The position numbers and the translations under genes are program-made. Of a stretch of 64,000 nt of DNA, positions 9,949 to 21,946 are shown in pieces. The stretch covers positions 7,947,446-8,011,445 of the forward strand of contig JASKMD010000029.1 of the NCBI GenBank assembly GCA_030144725.1. The letters run 5' to 3'. Source of the stretch: Haematococcus lacustris (taxonomy: Eukaryota > Chlorophyta > Chlorophyceae > Chlamydomonadales > Haematococcaceae). How positions within the stretch are numbered: the first letter of the stretch is position 1; every line of letters begins with the position of its first letter. The notes below the pieces were generated by a model. It did no database searches. It saw only the letters and a list, made by a program, of their open reading frames with translations, and was not told the origin of the DNA.

Positions 9949-11155
9949 CGGTGTCGGGCTTCATGTCCTTTACGGTGACTGAACGGCACGTGCGTGCCGC
10001 CCACATAGAAGAGGTGGTGTGGAGCTTGCACACCTTCCGCATCCTGATCGGTTTTCATATCACATCATGCAAGGTAAGGCACTGCTGCTTTGCCACAGCC
10101 GAGCAGCCGTAATGGTAGTGGTGCTGTCTCTACTGCATTGTAACACAAGAACAGGACATTCACACATGATGTATTTGCAGCGTCACAGCTGCTCATGTTG
10201 ACTGTGACTAGTTTCGCGTTGTTTGTTGCAAACAATCGAGTGTAAGTTTCTGAAGCTCCCTGCATCCTTAGGCAAGCGCTGCATGGATTGCATAAGTCTG
10301 TCCATGATCTGCACGACGTGTGAACACCAGCCACATGTGGATGCCGGTGTTCCCTTTCTTGCCGTCCACCTTGCAGTCATGCCTACCTATGCCATTGCTT
10401 CTGTTTGCTGCCTTTGCTGCACGGCTTGGGCCATGCAGGCCATGATCCATGCACGTATGAGGGTGTGTGCTGACCGCCTGAGCAGCTCCCTGGACCTACG
10501 CGGCACCCAGCCCCTGCCCCTGGACATCAGTGCCCGCCAGCCTGTTGCCCTGACCCAGGCAAACCATCCCGCAGGCTGGAAGCCAGTACAGCCATGATGA
10601 TAGTCAACACCGCCCGACAGTAAAGCTGGCAGCCATCAGGCCAGTTCAATGCTGGTCAACAGCCTCACAGCCAGCACCCTCCTGCCACCAGGGACCCCCA
10701 CACAACAAGGCTGAGCAGTCCACCCATCCCGTCCTGTGCTGGGTATCAGGCACTGCTGACAAGCTGGTCCGTCTCTACCTGAACTCAAGGCTACTGCAAT
10801 GTGCCGCCAAGGGTGCGGCTGTCTTCATGAGGCCAAGATGGTGAGGGGGAGGGGAGTGAGTAGGTGGAGGAGGAGCAGGGGCAGGAGCAGGGCACCTGTT
10901 CACTGCCCTCCTGTCATAGCCAAGTCCCCATGTGCATGCTTGCTATTGCACATTGCATGGGTGCATGCCTGAAACGTATAAACTCAGCTTTGTAATGATC
11001 TAAGTCTAAAGTCGTTGTCGCCCTCTCTATTCTCACTATGTCACTATCCCAGTGACACCACCAGTGACATTGAGCCTGCTAACATTGCATGAAGAAGATC
11101 ATCATTTTGCGGAGAGCTTGTACGAGAGAGCTTGTACAATGGCATGTCATGATTG
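9949..11155 (+). repeat. 1.2-kb dispersed repeat, copy A (inverted relative to 41740-42932)
   Basis: This segment and the reverse complement of 41740-42932 match nearly base for base by eye. Both include an open frame of 125 codons, here 10223-10597, with only a few substitutions. Both also share a frame containing FMSFTVTERHVRAAHIEE at the 9955 end. I recognise no transposase or reverse transcriptase in it. The high identity suggests recent duplication or one young element family. Function unknown. Confidence 0.75.
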
Positions 11156-11167
11156 GCATTTCGAATG

Positions 11168-11215
11168 ACGCTTAACGCGATGTAAGCCATCATCTTCATC
11201 ACCAACGGTCTTAAC
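11168..11215 (+). mobile_element. LINE 3'-end fragment
   Basis: The sequence around GTAAGCCATCATCTTCATCA resembles the 3' terminus of the LINE at 41641-41690 (CGGTGTAAGCCACATCATC). An ATC-type microsatellite end is typical of non-LTR elements. It lies just beyond repeat copy A. Confidence 0.4.
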
Positions 11216-12045
11216 TGTCATTGGCACAACTGTTCTGACTCCGCACTTAATGCATCCCATCATTGTCCCGATCAATGGTCTAGACTGTCATTGGCATGAC
11301 TGTTCTGACTCCGCGCATCATGCATCCCATCATCATCAATGAGAACACGGGCAACAAACCCTCTCTCAGCATGCCTGCTGCAGGTAGCAGTAGTGGGGTG
11401 CCCAGGATGTGCTGCAGACCTGCTGCAGGTGGTGGAGAGGCCCAAGGGCCCGGCCAGGCAAGGGGGCAGGGTGTTACTAGTGGATGGCTTCCAACCCAGC
11501 CAGTTCAGCTCAGCTGTGCACAGCCCCAGCCCTGGGAGCTGCACCTAGACTGCAGCCAGTCCAGGCCAGAGGGCTGGGTGCCCCCAGAGGAGGAGGTGGG
11601 CCAGCGTCTGCTGCAGCCAGCTTGGAGCCATCGGCATGGCAAAACAGTCGGCAGCCCTGCCAGCCAAGACCTCACACACGGCCCAGCACTCTGCCACCCC
11701 CAGCCAGCCCCACAGCCAGGCACTGGAGCTGTGCCACTGGCCTCACAGGCCTCCATGGTGCCGCTGAGTATGAGACGAGCAGCGAGCCACTGAAGGACTG
11801 GCTGCGCAAGGTCTGTAAGGAGCAGCTCTTATGGAAGCAGCAGAGGCAGGCTGCAGCTGAAACACGGTATGAGCTGAGCTAGGCCCCTGCTAATCATGGT
11901 GCGTAGAACAACACTAACTACTGGACTGTGCTTAGCAGCTAACCCTTAGCCGCCCAGACATCTGCCCTGTGGGTCAGGCAGCTGCCACCGGAGGAGGAGT
12001 ATCAGGCTGGAGTGACCACCCTGGAGCTAGCCACCCACGGCTGAC
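11216..12045 (+). pseudogene. Divergent nuclease-family relic (family B)
   Basis: A ~70-bp unit (TGACTGTCATTGGC...TCTGACTCCGC) is tandemly duplicated at 11210-11330. A frame from 11339 follows with AADLLQVVERPKGPARQGG and RVLLVDGFQPSQFSSAV, which corresponds to VVLVDEHRTSRVSSAV of family A but is more decayed. In another frame come EGWVPPEEEVGQRLLQPAW and, near 11965-12045, QLPPEEEYQAG. A minus-strand copy lies at 36780-37290. RuvC motifs are not intact. 12046-13389 shows only short chance frames and no gene I can support. Confidence 0.4.
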
Positions 12046-13389
12046 AGGGCACAGCTGCAGGTCATGTTTTTGGATGGCACTTTGTCTGAGCCGATGAGGC
12101 TCATGCAGGCTCAAGTGCATACAGTGGACTGGACGCAGCTTTTCACGCTTCCCCTCATGCAAGACTTGCCCTGTGATGATTTCTATTATAATCTCTTGCT
12201 GGGGTATTAGCTTGTGACGGGTAATCTCCCCAATGTGAAAACGTATGGCAAGAATGGCAAGGGCCAGGGTAGTACTGTGGCTGCAGAGGCAAGTGGCTGA
12301 ACTGACATGTACATTCCATGCATTGTGCCATCATGCATTGAGTGTGTCACATGAGAAGGAATGGGCTGACACAAGCCACTCACCACTAAAAAGGGCCCGG
12401 TTGCCATCTGTTGTGCATCGCAATGTTGAACATGTTGCTGGAGCGTCTCACCTGGCAGACACCACCGTTTGCACTCGTCAGCCAATATGCTCAGTTCCAG
12501 GCTTTGCTGGTGTACAACAAAAGAAGTGCACTACCTTGCTGCATTTCGGTGAACCTGTATACACTTAGCGCAGCGTCTGGTGTCACGCTTTTCTCTAACT
12601 CAACAGCAGTGAACAGCAGAGGAGCTCCCATGCCGGCATCTGCGCAGCGCCTGGGTAGCAGGGAGCTGATGGGCTGTGCTCCTGTTGGTAAATGCGGTAA
12701 ACCAGAGGTGCCGGACCTGCACGCACGGCTTGCACATAACCTTTGCGGTCGCTCAGTGACCAAGTATTGCCCAGTTCCTCCCCTCCGGTAGCTGCGGCAG
12801 CTGCTACTAGTATATGCGGCTCGACCTCACCCCATGGCCCAGCCTGGCACCACGACAGCGGCGCTTCCTTGCTTTTCCTCGCAGAGTTATACAGACATTT
12901 CCGGAGCAATGTACAAGATGGACGCGAATAATGTGCACACTCCGCCTCCAGGTTTTTGCGTTTTTCAATAATTGCCAATGATTGCTGCTATGCAGTAGAT
13001 AGCAACAACAAAAAAGAATGCAGCAGATGTTCCTGCATTCTGATGCAACAGAATGCAGTAACAACAAAACTGCATGTGTGTAATCTCCCTCCGCTAAAGC
13101 TTCATCACTACATCTTCACTGGGGCACTGCTGACAGCTACCAATCCCGTTCTGGGTGGCACGGTCCATCCTTGTTACTACTGGGCTTCCTGTCAGTATTG
13201 GCATTCCGATGTTTAGAGGGCACCGGTGCCTGGCATTGCTCGCCTTACATACGCCATGCTGCAGCTCCCTCACCGAACACGCATGTTTATGGCCACAAAC
13301 CAGCACATGCAAATGTTTAGTACAAGATGCCGTTTGTGATCTTTTCAGCGTGATTGCCTCATTGCCAACGCCTTGTACACGTCTGCAAA

Positions 13390-14487
13390 CAGTGATGGGT
13401 AATACAAGATACGTGTATCGATACCGATACGTATTTTGTGTATAATACAAAATAGACGTATACGGTATCGTACTAAAAAATACAAGTGCCGGCCGGCAAG
13501 TTGCGTGGGTGCCTTTGAAGCAGCTGCTGGTTGCTGCCACACTTAGAGTCCGCGCTAAAGCCATGCCACGCGGGGCTACAGCAATCGGCCTGCTCCCGGA
13601 GCAGTCGGTCGCATGTGCCGGTTTTACATGCAAGAACATCAAAGTTGGGAGGCCCTGACTTTCCGACGTCGCCGTCCTGCCCAGACATCAAGGACAGGCT
13701 GCGGCACTGGCTGCGCTGCTCCTAGCTGCTCCTTTTCCGCGTGACATATCGCCGTATCGCTGTATTGTATCGATACAAAAAATACACGTTTTTTCTTGTA
13801 TTTTCTTGTATTTCCTGTATCGATACACGTATTACCCATCACTGGGCATCTGCAGTTGAGCCTCGTGGAGGTTGAGCGACCGGCCAACCTATTTTTATAG
13901 CTTTTACAGTTACATGTGATTACGTACAATTGAATGTAATTCTGCATCAGTGGTGATTCAATGGCCTGTAATGTGTTGTGCTCAGGAACCAATTCCCCTC
14001 ATACCGCAAGATTAGGGTTTCACCTGTGAGTTCCCCCTACACTGAGTTCACTACACTCTGCCTCCACCAGCTGCTCTCAGTGCACCCGCCAAGGATTGGA
14101 GCACAGGGAACACCAGCAGCCACATCCACCACTACTAAACAGTATTAGCACACATGAAGGGACTCTGTCCAAGATGTCCTGCGCCCAAGGATCAGGATTA
14201 TGAGCCCATGGCCCATGGCTGCGCATGGCCCCAACCTACCGAACACAGTTTAGTAATGAGTGCTAGGCAATGCATTGTGAAAAGAGGGCCAGAGGCTGCT
14301 AGTATGGCCTAGCTCGACTGCCACCATGGCTTAGCTGCAGCCTGCCACTGCTCCTCCCATGCCTGCTCCTCCTGCTGCTGGACCCTAGTCGAACACAATG
14401 ATGGCCAGTCAGGCCAGCGGCACAGCTCCAGTTTTTTCGTGTATTTCCTTGTATTTCCTGTATCGATACACGTATTACCCATCACTG
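13390..14487. mobile_element. hAT-like nonautonomous element with 8-bp target duplication
   Basis: The left end CAGTGATGGGTAATAC at 13390 and the inverted right end GTATTACCCATCACTG, finishing at 14487, are matching terminal repeats. Each is extended by a GTATCGATAC palindrome. The flanks are a perfect 8-bp direct repeat TCTGCAAA at 13382-13389 and 14488-14495. A CAGTG start plus an 8-bp duplication is the hAT signature. A second copy of the right end, at 13817-13844, lies inside, suggesting a nested or rearranged unit. Internal frames are short and I see no hAT dimerisation domain, so it is probably mobilised in trans. Confidence 0.75.
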
Positions 14488-14544
14488 TCTGCAAATGAGG
14501 CTCGCTGCACGCAGACAGTAATAGTATGCCATACTCCTACATGT

Positions 14545-15022
14545 TCATAGAAGACCTTGCATAGACACTCTCTCGGCGTGGACTCTGACAGCATCAAGGT
14601 TCTTGAACACCTCCTTTTCAATGCGGCTCTGGATGAGTCCCACTGGCAGCCATGTCTGGGGCTGCACATACAAAGAGTAACAGAGCAGGGTGTTAGTGTG
14701 TGGACTGCTTGCCCACTGGGACTGTGCCGGTCCACCCTGCCCCTTTTCTGAGCCATTGATGTCATTGCTAGGCGAGCCACAGTTGACTGCGCTACTGCTG
14801 CCTGCATCAGCTTTGGCAGGACTGCCATTGTCCACTGGTTGCATGCGCCAGATGCCCCTGAATGCCTGCAACCAAAGGGATCACAGTAAGGTGACAATGG
14901 GACAGACACAGCTGACAAGCTCAGATGTATTGAGCACAACACTACAGCGAGTGTCATATGTGCTGCGTCACACTGCTCCTGCCTCACACTGCTCCTGCCT
15001 CACACTGCTGCTGCTGTGCCAC

Positions 15023-15068
<46 letters not shown>

Positions 15069-15982
15069 ATGATGCTGAGCTTCACATGCAGTTTTGCATG
15101 CTAGCACTGCGAGAGAGTCGGAGCAGGCCTTGTGCATTACAAGTGATATGCGGTGAGGAGGCAGGTTGCGCACTTTGAAGTCTCCCTCCACCAGGCGGAA
15201 GGTAATGTCATGGCAGGGGCAGCCAGCGAGGCTGGTGCGTGGGTGAGGCAGGAGCCCATCCGAGCCATCTCCATCAAAGCTGCACAAGTTGGCAGGCACC
15301 CCTTCAGGGTACTCAGTGCAGTCCAGGGTGCATGCGGCACTGAATTTCACACCCATAGCCACGTCCTGGGCTCCGACCTAAAGCAGGCATCAGCAGCAGT
15401 TGCAGCAGCAGCAATTGGTACAATTGGTAAAGAGGTTACATGGAGTATGTAGTCATTTACATGCCTGTGCAACATAAGTCTAGCAGGCATGCACTGTTGG
15501 GCACAGCATGTGATGGACTCACCACGCAGGACAAGGTCAGCAGCATACCTGTAGCAGCACTGCACCGTCTGGTTTTCGTCTCAAGCATCTGTTCTCTACA
15601 AGGGAGGGGATGAAGTTGCCAAGGCCATCGTAATCAGTAAGGCTGGCCCACACGGTTGACACGGGCGCGTTGATGGTGATGCTGGCATGTAGCTTTCGGC
15701 TGTTCCATGACGTCTTCTCTACAACTGCTGTCACTTGAGGGTGGAAAGAGGTGCGCAACTCAGACCCAACTGCAAGGACACACGGGGTTTGGGTCTAAAC
15801 CGCCCATTGTGCCAGACCCGCTCTGACTCATGCGATGTCGTACAAAGCCCACGGAGCGCTCACCTTGACTGGCTGCACTCCGAGACCAGGTTGAACGCCT
15901 GGCTGGACGTAGTAATGGCCCAGAGAGAGGCACGTGTAGGGCTGGGGCAGCAGCGCTAGTTCTTGGCGTTGCTCCTAGCATT
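14545..15982 (-). CDS. SRPBCC/START-type (polyketide cyclase-like) protein, plastid-targeted
   Basis: Four exons on the minus strand: 15864-15982 (start ATG at 15982), 15549-15769, about 15176-15377, and 14545 to about 14868. The first exon encodes a Ser/Arg/Ala-rich, acid-poor leader (MLGATPRTSAAAPALHVPLS...), like an algal chloroplast transit peptide. Exon 2 has SITINAPVSTVWASLTDYD, the N-terminal hallmark of the SRPBCC fold. The last exon has LPVGLIQSRIEKEVFKNLDA, the C-terminal helix that closes the lipid cavity. Exon 3 contains ITFRLVEGDF, matching the plant At4g01650-type family. Expected role is hydrophobic ligand binding or transfer in the plastid; the ligand cannot be told. An acidic linker of ~50 residues interrupts the domain. 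It shares a 180-bp divergent promoter region with RPN5. Confidence 0.75.
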
Positions 15983-16162
15983 TGTGTTGCTACGTTGGGG
16001 CAGTGTAGGGGTGCGCAAAGGCCCCAGCACTTGTGTTTGAAAATCATCTTATGGGGGTTGAGTCCAAGCACTAACGAGTCGCCCGGAGCTGCACCTGCCG
16101 CTCGCTGTATTGAGGCAGGCGTCTCCAGATCATCAGATCACTTCCCCACTGCGGACGCTCCG
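15983..16162. promoter_or_regulatory. Divergent promoter region (START protein / RPN5)
   Basis: Only 180 bp separate the two start codons, which point away from each other, so both 5' UTRs and core promoters must fit here or overlap the genes. No TATA box is obvious. Confidence 0.5.
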
Positions 16163-19100
16163 ATGGCTCTCTCCGAGTTTACCGCGGCAAACATTCATCT
16201 TGACGCCGACAAGCAGGAGGAAGCGAGCAAGAAAAGCACAGTGGACATCACCAAGTTGAAAGCGGACATCGCGGTGCAGCTTGATGTGGGCAAACAGGTG
16301 GGAGCACGCCCACCAGTTGTTACTAGAGTGCGCACCACGTGAAGGGCGGTAGGACATCATTCAAGTCACTGCGAACAGGGCAAGGTGCATGAGGCACTAG
16401 AGGCGCTGCTGAACCTGGAGAAGATGAGCCGGCTGGCAGAGGACATCACAGCCACCCGCTTATCATGCACAGCAGTTCTGGAACTGTGCTTTGAGGCCAA
16501 ACAGTGGAAGCTGCTTGAGGAGCAGATCCTTGTGCTCGTCAAGCGCAGGTCCCAGCTTAAGCAGGTCAGTGTCAAGCATATCAGGCGCACAGATCAGCCG
16601 TCTGTTGTGCTAAACGGGGGTTGCGGAAAGTCAGCTAGGAGTGTTCCGTCAACATCTGTGTTATTCAGTTGGTGACACTTGGGTCTGCAATTGCAGGCTA
16701 TCCAGGCACTAGTGCGACAAGCCATGGGCTACTTGGATCAGGCACCAGACAAGGACACCAAGGTATCCCTCATCAAGACATTACAAGCAGTGACAGAGGG
16801 CAAGGTGAGGTTCCCTCTGCACCCGCTGTCACTTCACACTTTGCAACACTCCAGATTATGGCGCAAAGAGTGGCTACATACAGTAGTTGGCAGCGTACTG
16901 TGCAGCTTGGAACTGACAAGCAAAGACATACAGTTTCATTTGACCATGGCAGCCATCAGCCATGTAATCCACTCCTTGACAACATCCTAGACCATGGCAG
17001 CTGCATCTTACCCAAAGGCTGCTTCACAACTTGCCAACAGCTTCACAGCTCCACAGCTTACCCAAGGCTGCTTCACAGCTCGCTCACACCCTGTGCCTAA
17101 CATGTGTTACACTGCCTGGCATATCTGTCATCATCAGATCTATGTGGAGATTGAGCGTGCGAGACTCACCCGGCGGCTAGCCATCATGAAAGAGGCAGAG
17201 GGCAATGTGGCTGAAGCAGCTGACATCTTGCAGGAAGTACCAGTGGTGAGTACGCTTGGGATACCAATCTAGCCGAAGATGAGCAATGAAGGTTACGTTA
17301 ATTGTGAATGAATTGTGTACAAACCAGAATGGAAGGTGTGATGTCAGCCGCTGTTGTCAGCGCACAGGGCTAGAGCCATGCACACCCATGTCTAGCTGTG
17401 TTGTGTTGGGAAGGGCAGGGCAGGGTAGGGGATACGGTGGCCCTGGTGAGTGCAGGAGACATTTGGGGCGATGGCCAAGACCGAGAAGATCGCCTACATT
17501 TTGGAGCAGGTGTGGGCCTGGTCTTAGCCTCTTTACTTCAGTGTGCACCATGATAATGGGTTGACGTCCTGGACTTGTCGCCTGTACATTTGGCAATTAG
17601 GGAACAGGATCCAGCGGCAGGCTATCAGCAGATCTTGTCTGATGCAACCTTATATGGATGGGGCAGGTAGAGAAGGCAGAGCCAGTCAGTCATCCCTGAA
17701 GCTACCGTGGATGTACTGGAGCATGGCAAAGGCACCCAAAGGGTTTATGTCTTTATGTGCGCAGTTTCAGCCAATTTCTACAGTTGCCCATTACTATTTG
17801 CTCCCTTGCATTGCCCAGGTCCGACTGTGCTTGGACAAGCAGGACTTCGTCCGAGCGCAGATTCTCAGCCGCAAGATTAGCCCACGCGCATTTGTGGAGA
17901 AGAAGGGTGAAGCCAAGGGAGAGATTGGCATTGAAGGCACAGCCATCGAGGCCCCAGAGGAGGTGTGAGTTGTGTTGGGGAAGGCAGGGACGCGGGTGAG
18001 GCAGGTAGGAAGGCCTAGTGTTAGCCGCTGAAGAGCCAGTGAGTGCTGCGCAGCATGTCCTTGCAACCTGCAAGGCTGCCTGCTGTGCCCTTCTTCTGAT
18101 TGTGGCATTGTGGATCTTCACAGGGCGTCCCTGGCCTGCAAGCACTGAAGCTCATCTACTACCAGCACATGCTGCGCTTCCATGCCCATGCCAATAACTA
18201 CCTTGAAATGACCCGATGCCATCGAGCTATCTACGAGATGGAGAGCACCCAGGCAGACCCAACTCAGTGGGCAGCGGTGGGTGCAGACTGTGCACCAAGC
18301 AGACTGAGCTGCAGTGTGACAGTGAGTGTGTGATATCAGCTGTGGGACATAAAAATCGTGTGTATGTTCTCAGACAGCTCAAGCTGTGGCAGGGAACCGG
18401 CTCGCTCACTAGCACCACTGGCCGAGGTCACGAGGCCGCCGCACAGCTGGTCACCAGGTGCTGTGCCCTGTGCCTGTGCAGGAGTTGAAGCAGATCTGCT
18501 GGTTCGTGGTGCTGTCCCCTGCTTTCAGCACTGAGCAAGGCAGCAGCAGTGACCATACCACGCTGCTGACCACCACATTTCAGGTGCTGCAGGCAGCAGG
18601 CGACACACATGGGTGTGTAGCAAGGGTAAAGGAGCGTGAGAGTCAGATGCTGCCTGGCGATCAGCTGTCATGCGGCAAACACTCACGAAGACTCGAGTAG
18701 AGGGGCCAGTTGAGATGACCCAGACTCAGCAGCTCTCAGCCTTTGGCTTGCCATGTCCTCCATGCTCATTCCCATGCTGCCATGCGGGTGGTTGCAGGAT
18801 AAGAAGCTGAGTGACCTGCCCACCTACAAGGCCTTGTTGAACACCTTCATCAACAAGGAGATTATCCGCTGGCCGCAGTTCCAGCAACAGTTCAGTGCAG
18901 AGGTGGCTGAACATCCTGCCATCTTCTCAGGCAAGTGCTGCCCAGGCACCAGGGGTTCATACAAACACAAAAGTAGGAGACTTGACAGACTGTGTCCTCT
19001 CACGCTAGCTAAGGGTAACGTTCAAGGGGTGGTGGAAGAGGTGATATACCCTTGGGTGTGGCTGGTGCATTTGCCCCTGGCCTGGTCTGTAGCTCCTGTT

Positions 19101-20079
19101 GTGGCAACTGTCCATCCTTGCATGTCTGTACAACATGCTGCCATGCATGGAACGCTATGTGCCATAGCCAGCGTATTGCTATCGTACCCTTGCACATGAG
19201 CTTACCCTGTTCATTTTATCTTCTATCAGCACAGCAAGCCACCATGGCTAGTGGTGTTGTTGCTCATAGCAGCACAGCATGATTTTTTCACTGGTGTGGG
19301 GTGCCCGTGCAGACAGCAAGCGCTTGGCAGACCTGCAGCTCAGGGTGGTGGAGCACAATGTCATGGTGATTGCCAAATACTACACGCGCATCACAACAGC
19401 GCGGCTATCGCAGCTCCTGGACCTGTCTGCAGCAGAGGTAGGCAAGGGCAAGAGCAAGGGCTGAGCCACCTACTACAGGACATGCTTGGCCTGTTTCACC
19501 TGGAGCATTATCTAGAGCAGCATGCCTTGCTACAGTATGAACATGGTATGGCATGTAGTGCCACAGCAATGTTGCATGGAGCCCATGGTGCTGACGGACT
19601 GCATGCATAGTGCAAGCCACACTTCATGAGAAGAATGCTCAATGCAGAGAACTGTGAAGTTCACTGCCAGTAGGGGCCCCCCTGTGTTGCCCTGCTGCTG
19701 GCAACTGAGCTTGGTACCGCAACAGAGGGTGGCGTATGGTAAGGTTGCTATTCCATGAGGCATGTGCAGCAGTGGAGGGGTGTTCACCACCGTGGCTGGT
19801 GCCGCTACCCCAGCTGCTAATGGGCATCCACCTATATCGCCCTTGCTGCTGTTGTTGCAGGCGGAGCGCCACCTCAGCGAATTGGTCGTGTCCAAGGCAG
19901 TGTCTGCAAAGATTGACCGGCCAGCTGGGTTGGTGCGGTTTGGTGCTCGGCAGGCCCCTGAGGATCAGCTGAATGCCTGGGCCAACAACATTGGCAAGCT
20001 GTTGGGGCTGGTGGAGAAGAGCTGCCAGCAGATCAGCAAGGAGTGCATGATCTACAAGGTGCAGCTGAGCAGCAGCTAA
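16163..20079 (+). CDS. RPN5: 26S proteasome regulatory lid subunit RPN5 (PSMD12)
   Basis: Eleven exons: 16163-16297, 16379-16564, 16697-16804, 17138-17245, 17456-17509, 17819-17962, 18124-18276, 18482-18583, 18798-18930, 19313-19437, 19861-20079. They join to 1,467 nt (488 residues), in frame throughout. This is slightly longer than the usual ~450. Recognisable segments are [87 protein letters not shown] and [17 protein letters not shown]. The PCI domain ends [30 protein letters not shown] and [21 protein letters not shown]5 is a PCI-domain scaffold of the proteasome lid, which helps hold the lid on the base and positions the RPN11 deubiquitinase. Intron 9 starts with a GC donor (GCAAGT at 18931). 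Very secure. Confidence 0.93.
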
Positions 20080-21043
20080 GCAGTGATTGAGCAGCAGTGA
20101 CTTTGGAGGCATCATTAGCTCATATGCAAGCTCCACCATCAGCCACGGATCAAAATCCTGGCGGCTAGAGCAGGCGAGGATGCGGAGTAGTAAGTTCACT
20201 CTGTGGTATGCATTGAACAGCTACGTACTTCGTGCGTTATCCCTAGCATCCTTGGCTGGGTTGTAGTTGCAGTGACACGGCTGCATGATACGGAGGCTTG
20301 GATTCTACCATGCCTTCTCGTCCTGTTATACACTCATCCTTTTGAAACCGACAGAGGACGTCAAGCACCGGCCCGTAATTCCGTAAACCACCGGCCCGAC
20401 TCTATAAGATGTGATCTTTGGTTGGGAACATACCACCGGGACACGATTTGGTAAGAGGGGATTCACGCCCCGGCCCTTTCATGTGAACTATTAGTGATCT
20501 TTTATACTATGTATTTTGATGATGGTGGCTTCACATGTTTCGTCCTTCAGCTTGGTGACATCCTAAAACTTCAGTTCTCGTACCACAGGCCTGGGAACTG
20601 GTAACATGCACGTTCACAACAAGTGATTGCAGAGCAGTGAGTGCACACAGCTGTCATGCTCTCATAACTGTGTCAAGAGCAGATGCCTAATAATCACAGG
20701 CGCTGACAGCCTTAACAAGGTAGCAAGTGCACTCATTGTCTCCATGTCTAACAGCCATGACTGGCAGCCATGTCTGGGTGACCAGCGATGTGCGCATTGA
20801 GGACAATAGGGGTGGCATCCACCCACCACAGCACAGTCTGCTTCCTGCATAATCACATCTGTGCTGCTGGGAAGGCTCACGCTGCGGTGGGGAAACAAAC
20901 ACCACAAAACCTACACGACAGCACGCTCTTTGCTGCTTGACTCCTGCTCCTGACAGACGACTTGGTCCATCGCTGCACTTGTGCCTAGTTTTTGCGTGGA
21001 CACCAACACCAAGGGGGTGTAGCTGGTAATCTATGGACCCCGC
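20080..21043. other. Convergent intergenic region, no gene seen
   Basis: This lies between the 3' ends of RPN5 (plus) and plastid S10 (minus). Only short frames with no family resemblance are present. A TGTAA-like algal polyadenylation signal cannot be assigned with confidence. Confidence 0.4.
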
Positions 21044-21654
21044 TCAGACAATGCTGGCTTCCACTTCCAATCCTGGAGGAGGGACCCACTGCATCATTGC
21101 CTCCACAGTTTGAGAGGACAGATTCTTGAGGTCGATTAGCCTGCGGGATGTGCGTGTACCATGCAATGGCCTAGGTTAACCAGAGTAAAAGCCACACGCA
21201 ACCACTGCTGCTTGCTGGCTACGTACCTGTGGTGTGTGCGCACTTCAAAGTGCTCGCGGGCGTCCTTATTTACGTGGGGAGACCGCAGCACACAGTATAG
21301 CTTTCTGCGTGTGGGCAGCATGACTGGCCCCTTGAACATTGAGCCAGTGGCATCCGCGATGAGGCGGATTTGGTCCACCGCCTCCGCCAGCAGGCCGACG
21401 TCGTAGCCCCGCATCCGGACACGCAGCCGAATGTTCTCATTGGCCATCGGCAGGTTTACAGAAGCCGAAGACATGACGCTCAGGTCCACATCGTCAGCCA
21501 CGTCTGGAGACAGCTCGAAAGCAGCAGAATCGGCACGGACGACTATGCTGTTGCGCAGCACGCGACTCGCAGAACAGGATGGCCTTGGTGCAACTGAGCA
21601 CCTAGCCGCGATGAATGGCTGCGGGCTCCGCAAGCGCTGGGCAAGAGAGTGCAT
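21044..21654 (-). CDS. PRPS10: Plastid 30S ribosomal protein S10, nuclear encoded
   Basis: Two exons on the minus strand: about 21228-21654, and about 21044-21137 ending TGA at 21044. The ATG at 21654 (MHSLAQRL) opens a Ser/Arg-rich transit peptide ending near [11 protein letters not shown]. The mature part has a short acidic extension, then the uS10 fold: [40 protein letters not shown] and [20 protein letters not shown]. Exon 2 gives [18 protein letters not shown] and ends [10 protein letters not shown]10 binds in the 30S head of the chloroplast ribosome. The central GPVxLPT and SPHVxKxxREHFExRTH motifs are intact. It is divergent from, and 292 bp away from, an organellar threonyl-tRNA synthetase, so two translation genes may share control. 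Confidence 0.9.
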
Positions 21655-21946
21655 CGTGAAAACAGTGCACTGAAGCACAGCAGGGAAAGCTAGTCAAAAC
21701 TTTTCAGCTTGTACATGGCATGGCCGATGCATGGACCTCAGACTAAGGTCCTCAACACATCCCTGGCTTTGTTCATTGCATGTGAAAGAAGCTGGCGCAG
21801 CTGTTGAGCTGCACTGTTCTAGAGCATGAAGAGAACCACAGGTTAGGGCTGATACGGACAGCGAGAAAGGTGGTTAGCGAACCCAACCGAATAGGGCCAT
21901 CTCCCTTTGAGGTTTAGGTGCCTGGTGGCGGGGGGTGTGCAGCCCG
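21655..21946. promoter_or_regulatory. Divergent promoter region (plastid S10 / ThrRS)
   Basis: 292 bp lie between divergent start codons of two organelle-translation genes. It is short enough to act as one bidirectional promoter. Confidence 0.5.

Noticed and set aside
10223..10597. 125-codon frame in repeat copy A as a host gene
   Set aside because: It occurs almost unchanged in the inverted copy B, and the surrounding homology is noncoding-like. A repeat-family origin is more likely.
15020..15075. CTG/ATG triplet tract as a CRISPR-like or regulatory array
   Set aside because: Simple microsatellite without spacers, in an intron of the START-type gene.
16163..20079. Alternative call as COP9 signalosome PCI subunit
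   Set aside because: The order and spacing of helices, and the C-terminal [16 protein letters not shown] segment, fit RPN5 better.
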